From: Candidatus Methylospira mobilis
GTDB lineage: Bacteria; Pseudomonadota; Gammaproteobacteria; Methylococcales; Methylococcaceae
Assembly (NCBI RefSeq): GCF_009498235.1
Contig: NZ_CP044205.1
Coordinates: 1,985,389-2,049,388 of the forward strand
DNA: 64,000 nucleotides
Reading direction: 5' to 3'
Part shown: in pieces, positions 18,154 to 27,317 of the stretch
How positions within the stretch are numbered: position 1 is the first letter of the stretch
Layout: every line of letters starts with the position of its first letter
Translations under genes and position numbers: made by a program
Notes under the pieces: model-generated
What the model saw: only the letters and a program-made list of their open reading frames with translations
Database searches by the model: none
Told to the model about the DNA's origin: nothing

Positions 18154-18609
18154 ATGGGAGCGATACTGGAAGCGATAACGTCGTACAACGGCTGGTTTTA
18201 CTGGGCCTTGCTGTCCGCTGCGTTTGCGGCATTAACCGCCATTTTTGCCAAACTCGGGCTGGCGGGCGTCGACTCCGACCTCGCCACCCTGCTGCGCACG
18301 GCGGTCATCATCCTGGTTCTGGGCGCGTTCGTCGGCTACACCGGTAAATGGACAAATCCCATGGATCTCGCACCCAAAACCCTGGGTTTCCTGGTCTTGT
18401 CCGGTTTGGCTACCGGCGCTTCATGGGTCTGCTATTTTCGCGCGTTGTCTATCGGCGAAGCTTCCAAAGTCGCTCCGGTCGATAAACTCAGTCTGATTCT
18501 GGTTGCCGTTTTTGCGGTGCTATTCCTCGGCGAACGGCCCAGCGCCAGAGAGTGGCTGGGCATTTCCCTGATCGGAGCCGGCGTAGTGGTCCTGGGACTG
18601 AAACGTTGA
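18154..18609 (+). CDS. EamA-family small membrane transporter
   Basis: A 151 aa protein of about five membrane helices with one EamA domain (half the length of 10-helix DMT carriers). Typical segments are WALLSAAFAALTAIFAKLGLAGVDS, the TLLRTAVIIL helix, and KVAPVDKLSLILVAVFAVLFLGERPSAREWLGISLIGAGV. Such half-size members probably dimerise. It is embedded in the monooxygenase operon (8 nt upstream, 3 nt downstream), so it may export or import a metabolite of that pathway. That role is inferred only from context. Confidence 0.85.
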   Translation: MGAILEAITSYNGWFYWALLSAAFAALTAIFAKLGLAGVDSDLATLLRTAVIILVLGAFVGYTGKWTNPMDLAPKTLGFLVLSGLATGASWVCYFRALSIGEASKVAPVDKLSLILVAVFAVLFLGERPSAREWLGISLIGAGVVVLGLKR

Positions 18610-18612
18610 TTC

Positions 18613-19317
18613 ATGCATAGCGCCGCGGTTTTCGACATGGACGGCCTGCTGCTGGATTCCGAGCGGCCGATCAGAGACATCTGGCGTTTGGTCGCTTCCG
18701 AATTCGGCCTGGTTTTGAGCGACGAAATTTACCTGCAATGGGTCGGCAGACGCTATGCCGATGTGGCGGAACAGTATGGCGGTATTTTCGGAGAACGGCG
18801 GCTGTTCGATGAAGCCTGCGGGCTTGTGCGAACGCGGGTGTCCGATTTCTATGAAGCGGAAGGATTCGCGGTAAAAACCGGCGCGGTCGAACTGCTGAGC
18901 TTGCTGAACGAGCGCGGCATTCCCTGCTGCGTAGCCTCATCGACCCGGCACGCTGAAGTCCGGCACCGCCTGGAAAGGGCCGGCCTGCGGGCTTACTTCG
19001 ACGCTATTGCAGGCGGCGACGAGGCGTCCAATGGAAAACCGCATCCGGATTTGTTTCTGCTTGCCGCCGAGCGTCTCGGCGTCAATCCTCGGCACTGTCT
19101 GGTGTTCGAAGACTCGGAGCATGGCGCGCAAGGCGCGCTCGCCGCCGGCATGTCGGCGGTGATCGTTCCCGATCTGAAAACTCCCGCTCCGGATACGGCC
19201 GCGCTGTGCCTGGCGGTGCTGGAATCGCTGGCGCATGTGCCGGCGTTTTGTGAGGCGTGGTTTTCGCGGCAGCAGCGAACCGCACTTACGATACCGAGTC
19301 CGGCGCGATCAACCTGA
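18613..19317 (+). CDS. HAD phosphatase (beta-phosphoglucomutase-like)
   Basis: A 234 aa HAD-IA hydrolase. Motifs are AVFDMDGLLLDSE (I, with Asp-x-Asp-Gly), VASSTRH (II), Lys in SNGKPHPDLFLLAAERLGV (III) and LVFEDSEHGAQGALAAGM (IV). The DMDGLLLDSE start and the short helical cap resemble phosphoglycolate or sugar phosphatases and beta-phosphoglucomutases. It starts 3 nt after the EamA stop, so it is the last gene of the operon. Its 3' end overlaps vapC on the other strand by 32 nt. Confidence 0.88.
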   Translation: MHSAAVFDMDGLLLDSERPIRDIWRLVASEFGLVLSDEIYLQWVGRRYADVAEQYGGIFGERRLFDEACGLVRTRVSDFYEAEGFAVKTGAVELLSLLNERGIPCCVASSTRHAEVRHRLERAGLRAYFDAIAGGDEASNGKPHPDLFLLAAERLGVNPRHCLVFEDSEHGAQGALAAGMSAVIVPDLKTPAPDTAALCLAVLESLAHVPAFCEAWFSRQQRTALTIPSPARST

Positions 19318-19702
19318 GTCTAGGAAAATAGGCGCGAAAACGGCGAACATCACGAGTAAGCAGCGTCAATCCTGCGACTTGGGCATGGGCGCCGATGTAG
19401 AAATCGGGAAGCGGCAGGGTGCGCGTCCCGCCACTTTTTCGATAGGCAACAAAGGCGCGTCCCGCCAGGAAAGCGGCTTGCCATGGCAGGTCGGCGCGTT
19501 CGAGCAGCATATCCGATAAAATCGACTCTATTTGCGCCTCCGAATCGGCGTAGCCGGCCAGTTCCGCGTAAATAATGGGATTGATGAATACCTCGCCGCT
19601 ATCCGTAGCGCGAACAAGCTGCGAGGAAGACCAGCCGTACCATTCGGACTGCGGATCAGAAACATCAATGATAACGTTGGTGTCGATGAGATAGCGATGC
19701 AT
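19286..19702 (-). CDS. vapC: PIN-domain toxin, VapC-like
   Basis: A 138 aa type II toxin, predicted to be a Mg-dependent RNase. PIN acidic residues are visible: YLIDTNVIID (first Asp), IIYAELAGY (Glu), LPLPDFYIGAHA (Asp) and TRDVRRF. The ATG overlaps the stop of the antitoxin gene by one base (TAATG), the usual coupling of such pairs. It converges with the HAD gene and overlaps its 3' end. Confidence 0.88.
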   Translation of the reverse strand: MHRYLIDTNVIIDVSDPQSEWYGWSSSQLVRATDSGEVFINPIIYAELAGYADSEAQIESILSDMLLERADLPWQAAFLAGRAFVAYRKSGGTRTLPLPDFYIGAHAQVAGLTLLTRDVRRFRAYFPRLRLIAPDSVS

Positions 19703-19932
19703 TAGTCCTCGCCTCGTGTTTCTCGCATAATTTCATCGGTTGTCATAGCCGAGTTCTTGAAAGCGCCCCGCAATCGCTCGACCAATAATTCGCCTCGCGT
19801 CTTGCCGCTGACCGGGCGGAGCGTTACGACGCCATTGTCATAGGAAAATTCCACTTCGGTGTCAGGCATCAAACCAGCCTGTTTACGGATGGCGTTGGGT
19901 ATGGTGACTTGACCCTTGCTGGTGATGCGCAT
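19702..19932 (-). CDS. vapB: AbrB/MazE-fold antitoxin, VapB-like
   Basis: A 76 aa protein starting at ATG 19932 (MRITSKGQVTIPNAIRKQAG), chosen because AGGAG lies 7 nt upstream. The first 45 residues form the swapped-hairpin AbrB DNA-binding domain. The C-terminal tail (RGELLVERLRGAFKNSAMTTDEIMRETRGED) would bind and neutralise VapC. It probably autorepresses the vapBC promoter in the AT-rich sequence just upstream (TAAGACTATTGTAGTATTAC). Confidence 0.88.
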   Translation of the reverse strand: MRITSKGQVTIPNAIRKQAGLMPDTEVEFSYDNGVVTLRPVSGKTRGELLVERLRGAFKNSAMTTDEIMRETRGED

Positions 19933-20188
19933 GATTATCTCCTGCATTCTTACTAAGAAAAGTAAGACTATTGTAGTATTACATTGGAATCAACGCAAAC
20001 ACAGGGTCATGACTTTGGGCTGCAAACCGGGATGGACCTGATATGGAAGCGCGGACGGACTATCGATAAAGGTGCAACATTCCGTAGCAGCCCAAACGGG
20101 AGGACAACAGCGGCACAGGCTATCCGGCCATCCAGCCGGAGAATGAATTTGGATATGGTAAAAAATAACATCCCGAATCAGCCATCAA

Positions 20189-20297
20189 CTCCGTTCGCCC
20201 TGAGCCTGTCGAAGGGCATTGCCCTGAATCTATCGAAGGACCGTTCATGGTTCGACAAGGCTCTCCAGCCGCATTCGCGGTGCTACGCCCACGAACG
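20189..20297. repeat. Interspersed repeat region (REP-like)
   Basis: It contains TTCGCCCTGAGCCTGTCGAA and, at 20235-20297, a block that recurs inverted at 47383-47441 (CCAGCCGCATTCGCGG, TTCGACAAGGCTCTCCAG). A short hairpin ATCCCGC-TTTGAA-GCGGGAT follows near 20368. The gap 19948-20495 has an open frame, but it runs through these repeats and is not accepted as a gene. Confidence 0.55.
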
Positions 20298-20495
20298 GGG
20301 AGGTTATTCTCGACCTCAAATCCCGGATGCACTTCGAATGGGAGCTTCTGGCTCGCCGGAGGAGGTATCCCGCTTTGAAGCGGGATGCTTGCAGCGTTTC
20401 AGGTGCAGGAAACACTGCGAGTGTTGGGTTATGGACGCTTCAGGTGCGGTAACCGCCAGGCGATTGCCGCATCTGAAGCCGGATATTAATGAGTC

Positions 20496-21545
20496 TTAAG
20501 CCGCTTTGGCTTTAAGCGAAGCCGCGTCGAACGGGCGCACGTCTATCCATTGATTGACATCGACCGGGTTCGGCAGGAACTTCCAGCGGTAAAGGAAATC
20601 CGTGAAGTCCTGCAAGCCCTTGATGTTTTGCTCGGACAGGTTCGTGTCCAGACGATGATGGGCGTTTTCGCCGTAGGCTGCCGTAACCCAGTATTCGCTG
20701 GCATTGGTTTCCCTGGCGAGGAAGCGGCGGGTTTCGTCGGGGTGGGCGCTGGCCCATTCCTGCGCCCGCAAGACGTTCTCGACGATCAGCACCGCCGAGT
20801 CGAAATAGTTGTCGATCAGATTGAGGTCGACCGTCAATGTGCGCGGCGTGCCGTTGTTTGCGCGTATCAAAGGGTCGGGGTGGACGCCGGTGTCGATGAC
20901 CGTCACCAGGCCGAACTGACTGGCCGCCTGCGCCGCATGAGCGCCCTTGAGAAATATTGCATCGACCTCGCCACGGATCAGCGCGACCAGTTCCGTATTA
21001 TGCCCGCCGCTACGGCCGCCGCCGAACAACTGGGTTCCGGCTACACGCTGGGCCGGTTCGTCGCTATGACCGGCGCCGATCGCCAGATCGACGATTTCGA
21101 CATCATCCACGGTCAACCCTTCTGTTTTCAGTGCGTTTTCCAAGCCTCTGATTGCCTGCGCCCTGGAAAAGTCGATTTGCACGTTTTCCCATTTCGGCAA
21201 GCCGATGCGGCGTCCTTTCAAATCCTTCACGTTCCTGATTCCGCTCTCCGGCAGACTCAGTATCCGCTGGGTTTCATCGGACCAGGACAATCCCAGCAAG
21301 CGCGTTTCGCGGCCTGCCGAGCGCGCCCAGATGGCGGGGATATTGCCGCCGTGGCGCACGGAGTTTTCCAGAGTATGGTCGAAATGGGATTCCCGCACCG
21401 CCTTGTCGTTGGATTCCCGCAATGACTTGATGACCGTACCCTGGGCCTTGAAGCTTTCTTCCAGCCAGCCTTTTTGCAGCGCAATTCCCAAACCGGTGGG
21501 GACGGGGCAGCGGGTATACCAAAGTGTTTCCAGTTTTTTACTCAT
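20496..21545 (-). CDS. DszB-like sulfinate desulfinase homologue, copy 2
   Basis: A 349 aa paralogue of 14390-15433, again without a signal peptide (MSKKLETLWYTRCPVPTGLG). It has Cys13 in the DszB-like CPVP motif, His54, Arg64 and Gly67 (SHFDHTLENSVRHGG). Shared later segments are LKGRRIGLP, GEVDAIFLKG, HPDPLIRANNGTPR and a C-terminal VNQWIDVRPF. I infer a cytoplasmic sulfinate-cleaving enzyme rather than a transporter component; no ABC genes adjoin it. It is divergent from the TonB receptor and monooxygenases 3 and 4. Confidence 0.73.
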   Translation of the reverse strand: MSKKLETLWYTRCPVPTGLGIALQKGWLEESFKAQGTVIKSLRESNDKAVRESHFDHTLENSVRHGGNIPAIWARSAGRETRLLGLSWSDETQRILSLPESGIRNVKDLKGRRIGLPKWENVQIDFSRAQAIRGLENALKTEGLTVDDVEIVDLAIGAGHSDEPAQRVAGTQLFGGGRSGGHNTELVALIRGEVDAIFLKGAHAAQAASQFGLVTVIDTGVHPDPLIRANNGTPRTLTVDLNLIDNYFDSAVLIVENVLRAQEWASAHPDETRRFLARETNASEYWVTAAYGENAHHRLDTNLSEQNIKGLQDFTDFLYRWKFLPNPVDVNQWIDVRPFDAASLKAKAA

Positions 21546-22115
21546 TTCATATGCCTATCGGATGAATAAGGAGTGAAGCCTGATGCTTCGTTTAAAGGGA
21601 TTGGTTTTCCGGAGGCAACCGCAGTGTGTGACACATATAAAGTTAAACCTCCACGCCCAAAGCTAATGCCGCCGGCGATGCTTTGATAGTTGCCGGTCCG
21701 GAGCCAGGACTGCATGTCTTATGCCATGCGACTTTGTACCTGCTCACGGTGAAGTAAATCGCCCGTACCGGCTATATGAGCAAATAAGTGACTTTAAAAC
21801 AGCAGGCAAACACCAGCCCTGTTTTTATTTCAGCAGGTTTCGGTATCCCTCTCTTCAGGGAAAAGGCGAGAGGGCAGTGTGGCGGAATATTCGTTAATCC
21901 CGGATTTTCGCTGCTAAGCGGATCATTTTGCCGGTGATATCCCGTAAAACCGGCTTTCCGACATACCTGACAGTAGATTGGTACGGTATCTGCTTAGTCA
22001 ATGGTAACTGTTGTAAAAAAACAGAAAAAAATGTTAACGGCGCAACACATGGCTCTACGTATCAGCGCCAGACTAAAGAATGACAAGTCATAACTTTCAA
22101 AAGTAGAAACTCAAG
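21546..22115. promoter_or_regulatory. Divergent promoter region, desulfinase-like / TonB receptor
   Basis: A 570-nt AT-richer gap that must hold promoters for both directions. No ORF, riboswitch or clear terminator was recognised. The palindromes seen at 15789-15815 do not recur here. The receptor start at 22116 has only a weak purine-rich site (AAGTAGAAACTCAAG). Confidence 0.45.
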
Positions 22116-24920
22116 ATGAAACGGACTAAATCAAAAAAAAGGAATATGCGCGCCAAACGCTCGGATCGGTCTTTGCTTACGGCGTGGGTTGCCGCCTATT
22201 TGTCTTTAACCAGCGCAACGGCCTTGGCAGAGAAGGCCGGTGAGTCCTCAACAGCGGCTCCGGTCCCACAAAACGCGACTCAGGGAGCTGCTACGCCGGA
22301 GGACGGTTTCGCCGCCTATGACTGGGATGGCGACGGCAATATCAGCAAAAGCGAATGGAAGCGTGGGCCGAAACCCGGCACCCCGGCAAATGAAATAACG
22401 GCGGTCGGTGATCTCGATAAAAAGCAGCCGGACCCTAACGCTGTGCCGACAGGGGAGGGCGAAGGCAAAGCCAATTACGAGGCCCAGGAAAGAGCTGCGG
22501 AGCTGTCGGAGTCCAATCCCAATCAGCTCGGCGAAGTGGAGGTGACCTCCCAGAAGCGCAAGCAGTCCGAACAGAAAGTTCCCACCGCGCTTACGGTGCT
22601 CAACGGCCAGCGCATCATCGATCAGGGCATAGGCCGTTCCGCGGGCGATGTTCTGAACTTTGTTCCGAACGGCTCTGCCGGCACCCAGTTTCATGGCCGG
22701 CCGCGCTGGTTTATCCGCGGCGTTGGCACCGGTAATCAGCAGTTGGATCTCGCCAACCCAATCGGCTTTTACCAGGATCAGGTGTACATGGGGAACTCCA
22801 CCGCGACCGGCATCCCGCTGTTCGATCTGGAGCGCACGGAGGTTATGAGCGGGCCGCAAGGCACGTTGTGGGGAAAGAATACCACCGGCGGCGCGATCGA
22901 CGTGGTTTCGCGCAAGCCCAAGCTGACCGAGGATCAGGAGGGCTATGCAAAGCTGAGTTACGGTACTTATAACGATGCGATAGCCGAAGGCGCTTATGGC
23001 GCGCGTTTATACGACAACGTTGCCGTTCGCGGTGCGTTCCATTATGAGAATCAGGACGGACGTTTCAATACCTGGAACCCGGTCAATAATTCCGAAACCG
23101 GCCAGATGCAAGGCGGTTTCCACGATGCGATGTTTCGTGTATCCGGTCTCGCCAAAATTACCGACGACCTTGAGGTTTTGGCCAATGTGCATTATCGCGA
23201 TTATTACACGCAAGGCGGCGTAACTACAACAGGTACTAGCATGCCGGGTACTGCGGGTACGGTGCTTTATAAGGACCCGCTGACCGGGTACACCAATACG
23301 CCGAGTACGAACTCCGAGATTATCTCAGCGGGCAAATTATTGCCCCTCACCAACAACCAGATCAATCAGACCGGGGCGATGCTGAATTTGACGCAGAAAT
23401 TCGACGATTACACCTTGACCGGCATCACCGGCTATGAAAACTGGAAATCCCAACTCTACGGCAGCGCCCCGAATCCGCAAAGTTCGGAGCAGGTTACCCA
23501 GGAAATTCGTCTGGCTTCTCCGGGCAACAAGGATTTCTGGAACTGGCAAAACGGCGTGTTTTATTCGTACGAGAATATCAGTTCCAATACCTATACCGGG
23601 ACTACACCATGCGGCGTCGGTCTCACCACTACGCAAATTGCGGCGCAGCCCAATGGCCTCGGATGTTTATCCTCGCTGGGTCAGCAATCTTACAGCAATC
23701 AAAATTTCAGTCACAACGATCAAAGCGCCGCTATATTTACCAGCAATACGTTTAATATCACCGACGATATTTTGGCCACGGCCGGTTTCCGATACACCTA
23801 TGAAAACAAGAACGTGAACATGAGCCGGCAGCAGGCGGTGGCCCCGGCAAACGGCACGCTGAATTACAACGACGCCGCGACTCTGAACGGCGTGGTCGGA
23901 AACGGAGCGGTCAGCAGTAATCCGTTGTTTTACAATCCGAACGTTTGGTGGCAGTCGGTCAATCCCAGCTATCTGCCCACTCAGGTGGTCTATAGCCCGG
24001 CCGCTGCGGCAGCGAATCCAACCGCTTCCAATTTCGTAGGGCAAAACAGCGTGTCCTGGAACATGATTACCTACGACGTGACGCCGCAATGGAACATCAC
24101 CAAAGACGCCATGGTCTATTTCAAGTATGCCAAGGGCATGAAGTCCGGCGGTTTCAATACGTCGGCGGCGCAGCTTTCCGTTTTCAACACGCTGATCAAG
24201 CCGGAGACGCTGTACGACTACGAAGTTGGGGCAAAAACAGCCTGGTTCGACGGCCGCTTGAAGGCCAACACCACGCTGTTTTACTACAGCTACCTGAACG
24301 ATCAGGTCAATGTCACCGCCGTGCCGATTTCTACCTTCCCGAACAATCAGTCCGGTTATATTTATAACGTCAACAAAGCGCATTCGGAAGGCGCGGAATT
24401 CCAGGTCGAAGCGCTGCCGATACAGGATTTGCATTTGATCGGCAACATCGGTTTGCTGGATACGCGCTTTGACGATGTCGGCAACATCAATCAGAACGGC
24501 GTGCCGCTGACGAGTCAGATTCTGCAGGGCAACCAGATGGTGCGTTCGCCGCATTTCAACAGCTTCCTGCAGGCCGACTACCGTCTCCCGCTGGATATCG
24601 ACTACGTGCATTTCATCGCCAGCGGCGATTGGCGCTACCAGTCGCAACAGTATTATTACGTCAACTACCAGTTTCCATCGAATCCTACCACTCCTTACGG
24701 CGCTACGATACAGCAGCCCGGTTATTCCATGGTCAACTTCCGCTTTACCGTTGCGAGCAACGACGAAAAATACAGCCTGACCGCCTATATGCTGAATGCA
24801 TTGGATGCCCAATATTTGAATCATAGCAGTCTTCCGGCAGCGAGCACTCTAAACGGCGCGGGTTTGATTTATGGTCAGCCGCGCACAGTAGGCTTGCAGT
24901 TGAATGTGCGTTACTGGTAG
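22116..24920 (+). CDS. TonB-dependent outer-membrane receptor with N-terminal EF-hand
   Basis: A 934 aa receptor, probably importing an organosulfur compound across the outer membrane using TonB-ExbBD. Residues 1-39 form a basic signal peptide ending ATALA. Residues 69-80 (DWDGDGNISKSE) are a canonical 12-residue EF-hand calcium loop, unusual in this family. A linker leads to the plug (EVEVTSQKRKQSEQKVPTAL, PRWFIRGVG, EVMSGPQGTLWGKNTTGGAIDVVSRKP). The remainder is a 22-stranded barrel pattern ending in an aromatic residue (QLNVRYW). It is followed after 40 nt by SsuD-like gene 3, which suggests the substrate class. Confidence 0.93.
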   Translation: MKRTKSKKRNMRAKRSDRSLLTAWVAAYLSLTSATALAEKAGESSTAAPVPQNATQGAATPEDGFAAYDWDGDGNISKSEWKRGPKPGTPANEITAVGDLDKKQPDPNAVPTGEGEGKANYEAQERAAELSESNPNQLGEVEVTSQKRKQSEQKVPTALTVLNGQRIIDQGIGRSAGDVLNFVPNGSAGTQFHGRPRWFIRGVGTGNQQLDLANPIGFYQDQVYMGNSTATGIPLFDLERTEVMSGPQGTLWGKNTTGGAIDVVSRKPKLTEDQEGYAKLSYGTYNDAIAEGAYGARLYDNVAVRGAFHYENQDGRFNTWNPVNNSETGQMQGGFHDAMFRVSGLAKITDDLEVLANVHYRDYYTQGGVTTTGTSMPGTAGTVLYKDPLTGYTNTPSTNSEIISAGKLLPLTNNQINQTGAMLNLTQKFDDYTLTGITGYENWKSQLYGSAPNPQSSEQVTQEIRLASPGNKDFWNWQNGVFYSYENISSNTYTGTTPCGVGLTTTQIAAQPNGLGCLSSLGQQSYSNQNFSHNDQSAAIFTSNTFNITDDILATAGFRYTYENKNVNMSRQQAVAPANGTLNYNDAATLNGVVGNGAVSSNPLFYNPNVWWQSVNPSYLPTQVVYSPAAAAANPTASNFVGQNSVSWNMITYDVTPQWNITKDAMVYFKYAKGMKSGGFNTSAAQLSVFNTLIKPETLYDYEVGAKTAWFDGRLKANTTLFYYSYLNDQVNVTAVPISTFPNNQSGYIYNVNKAHSEGAEFQVEALPIQDLHLIGNIGLLDTRFDDVGNINQNGVPLTSQILQGNQMVRSPHFNSFLQADYRLPLDIDYVHFIASGDWRYQSQQYYYVNYQFPSNPTTPYGATIQQPGYSMVNFRFTVASNDEKYSLTAYMLNALDAQYLNHSSLPAASTLNGAGLIYGQPRTVGLQLNVRYW

Positions 24921-24960
24921 GTGTTTTTTAAATGATTAAAAATAAACAGGAGGTAAGACC

Positions 24961-26037
24961 ATGACGACAGAATTTATTTGGCAAGTGCCGACCGCCGGCG
25001 ACGGGCGGCACGGCGACGCCGGCCAGACCCGGCGCGGCGAGCGTTCAGCGCATGAGCGCGCGCCTTTTACCGAGGGCGTAAGCGATCCGCGAGGCAGCCG
25101 CTTTAATTTTCTCGATCATCTGCACCAGATCGCGCGTGCTGCGGAGTTGTCCGGTTTCGACGGCATTCAGATCCGGAACGATCTGCAAGGCGACGAGTCC
25201 TGGATCGTTGCGGGTTATCTGGCGCGCAGCACCCGCCGTTTGAAGCTGCTCGCCGAGTTCGAGGCATCCCGCGGTTCGGCGGTTTATGCAGCCAAGAACG
25301 CAGCCAGCTTCCAGCGTTTCAGCGGCGGCCGCTTTGCCTGGCAGATCAGCCAGGGAGGCGACGAAGCCCTGCGCCGCCGCCATGGCGATTTTATTCTGGA
25401 CAGCGACCGCATTGCACGCATAGGCGAATTCATCGAAGTGGCCAAGGGCGTGCTTACGCAGTCGCCTTACAGCTTCAAGGGGCGCTTTTTTGAAGTGCTG
25501 GAAGGCGGCTTCAACGGGCCTTTGGCCAATAATGCGGTCCCGCCGGTATATCTGTCCGGCAACACCACGGAAGCTTACCGTTTGTCTGCGCAATGGGCGG
25601 ACGTGCATGTGCTGGACGCCGTTCCGGTGGATGAGCTGGAGCCGGTTATTTCAACATTGCAGAGTCTGGCTGTCGGGCATGGGCGCAGCCTTGCGCCGGG
25701 TTTGCGCATCGATGTTCTCGCTCGCGAGGATGAAGACGAGGCACTGCACGATGCGCAACGCTATTTGGCGCAAACGGGCCGAAGCGTGAGTTCCACAGAT
25801 CCCGTGGTTGCTCCCAACTTATGGTCCGGGTTTGCCACCGAGCGTACCGGTGCCGCCGCGTCGCTGGTGGGCAGTTACGCACAAGTGGCTGAACGGCTGG
25901 ACGAGTATGCCGAAGCCGGTATCTCCAGCTTTGTTCTCGCCGCCATCCCGCATTTCGAGGAAGCCTATCGGATCGGCGAGCAGGTGTTGCCGCTGCTCCG
26001 TTCGCGTACGGCTGCAAGATCGTCCCAGGCGGCCTGA
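24961..26037 (+). CDS. SsuD-like FMNH2-dependent monooxygenase 3 (LLM class)
   Basis: A 358 aa protein beginning MTTEFIWQVPTAGDGR, with a strong AGGAGGT site upstream. The barrel segments are LSGFDGIQIRNDLQGDESWIVAGYLAR, FSGGRFAWQIS, RIARIGEFIEVAKGV, VYLSGNTTEAYRLSAQWADVH and FEEAYRIGEQVLPLL. The SsuD Arg-x-His site reads Arg-Ile-Asp. It is closest in style to copy 2 (17024-18145). It probably oxidises an organosulfur substrate imported by the preceding receptor; the reaction is inferred. Confidence 0.83.
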   Translation: MTTEFIWQVPTAGDGRHGDAGQTRRGERSAHERAPFTEGVSDPRGSRFNFLDHLHQIARAAELSGFDGIQIRNDLQGDESWIVAGYLARSTRRLKLLAEFEASRGSAVYAAKNAASFQRFSGGRFAWQISQGGDEALRRRHGDFILDSDRIARIGEFIEVAKGVLTQSPYSFKGRFFEVLEGGFNGPLANNAVPPVYLSGNTTEAYRLSAQWADVHVLDAVPVDELEPVISTLQSLAVGHGRSLAPGLRIDVLAREDEDEALHDAQRYLAQTGRSVSSTDPVVAPNLWSGFATERTGAAASLVGSYAQVAERLDEYAEAGISSFVLAAIPHFEEAYRIGEQVLPLLRSRTAARSSQAA

Positions 26038-26069
26038 TTGCCGCAATTTGCCAACAGCAGGAGAAAAAT

Positions 26070-27233
26070 ATGACCATAGACGTATTCTGGCGCATTCCCA
26101 CACACGGCGAACCCAGTTCCCACCGCAGCCGCAAACCCTGGCGCGGCGACTGGTCCCCCGGTAACGACAGCGCGCGTAAACCCGGCCTTGGCGGAGGAGA
26201 GGACGGGACGACTTATATCGATTATCTGGCCGAAATTGCCCGCGCGGCGGAAATTTCCGGATTCCAGGGCGGGCTGATTCCATCCTTCCCGATGACGGAC
26301 GAGCCCTGGGTGATCTCGGCTTTCCTGGCCAGGGAAACCAAAACCTTCCGTTTCATGATTCCGTTCCAGCCCGGCTTTCTCAATCCGGTGGTTGCGGCGC
26401 GCAAGACCGCCAGCCTGCAACGCGCTACCGGTGGCCGGGCCTTGTACAACATCATCACCGGCGGCGGCGGGCCGCAGCAACTGTGGTGGGGCGATTCGGT
26501 CCCTCATGACGACCGTTACACCCGCACCACCGAGTTTCTTGATGTGGTGCGCGGAGTCTGGAAGGGCGGTCCTTTCTCCTATCAGGGAAAATTTTACCAG
26601 GTGGAAGAAGCCGGCTTGCCATATCCGCTGTCCGAGGAAGAGTTCCCGGAGATTTATTTTTCGGGATCGTCCGACGCGGCTTTGGCTTCGGCATCGAAAC
26701 ACGCCGATTATTATCTGTCCTGGCTGGAGCCGTTCGCTGCGCTGCGCGACAAATTCAGTCGCGTGAAGGAGCGTACCGACGTGCTGGGACGCAAGATCAA
26801 ATGCGCCGTGCGTGTCGATATCGTGGCGCGTCCGACCGAGGAAGAGGCGTGGGAGGAAATTCGTCGCGGCTTTGAAAACGTCGATCCCGACGCCTTGGCG
26901 CGCTTCCAGGGCGCAGGAGAAAGGAGCGAGTCGGTGGGGGCCGCGCGTCAGCGCGATTTCAGGCCGGCCACCATCAACAGCTACAAGGATCTGATTACCG
27001 AATCCAACATCTGGTCGGGATTCGGTCTGCTGCGCGGCGGACAGACACAGGGCATCGTCGGCAGCTACGAGCAGGTGGCCGAGCGGCTGGACGATCTGGT
27101 ACAGCTCGGCGCCGATGCGTTCATTCTTGCCGGCACGCCGCATCTGGAGGAAGCCTACCGCGTCGGCGAAGAGGTATTGCCTCTGGTGCGCGGACGCCCA
27201 TCCGGTTCCGCTGCACTGCGGGCAGTGGGCTAG
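26070..27233 (+). CDS. SsuD-like FMNH2-dependent monooxygenase 4 (LLM class)
   Basis: A 387 aa protein starting MTIDVFWRIPTHGEP, with AGGAG upstream. It has IIPSFPM-like and TGGRALYNIITGGGGPQQLWWGD segments, DDRYTRTTEFLDVVRGVW, FSGSSDAALASASKHADYYL, the SVG loop (SESVGAARQRDF) and HLEEAYRVGEEVLPLVRG, in SsuD order. The Arg-x-His site reads Arg-Val-Asp. It is the closest relative of copy 1 (15868-17013), so modules 1 and 2 each hold one monooxygenase of each type. It lies 32 nt downstream of copy 3. Confidence 0.86.
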   Translation: MTIDVFWRIPTHGEPSSHRSRKPWRGDWSPGNDSARKPGLGGGEDGTTYIDYLAEIARAAEISGFQGGLIPSFPMTDEPWVISAFLARETKTFRFMIPFQPGFLNPVVAARKTASLQRATGGRALYNIITGGGGPQQLWWGDSVPHDDRYTRTTEFLDVVRGVWKGGPFSYQGKFYQVEEAGLPYPLSEEEFPEIYFSGSSDAALASASKHADYYLSWLEPFAALRDKFSRVKERTDVLGRKIKCAVRVDIVARPTEEEAWEEIRRGFENVDPDALARFQGAGERSESVGAARQRDFRPATINSYKDLITESNIWSGFGLLRGGQTQGIVGSYEQVAERLDDLVQLGADAFILAGTPHLEEAYRVGEEVLPLVRGRPSGSAALRAVG

Positions 27234-27317
27234 TCAGGCATCGGTTCAGTATTTATTAGCGCCGCCGGATTCGCCGGCGGCGCATGACAATATCAAATTA
27301 ACAGCAAGGTAGCCAAC

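Noticed and set aside
19984-20499. 171-codon plus-strand frame between vapB and the desulfinase-like gene
   Set aside because: It runs through dispersed repeats and a hairpin and has no recognisable domain.
23667-24824. Minus-strand open frame of 385 codons
   Set aside because: It is a shadow of the TonB receptor gene; the composition reflects the opposite strand and no family is visible.
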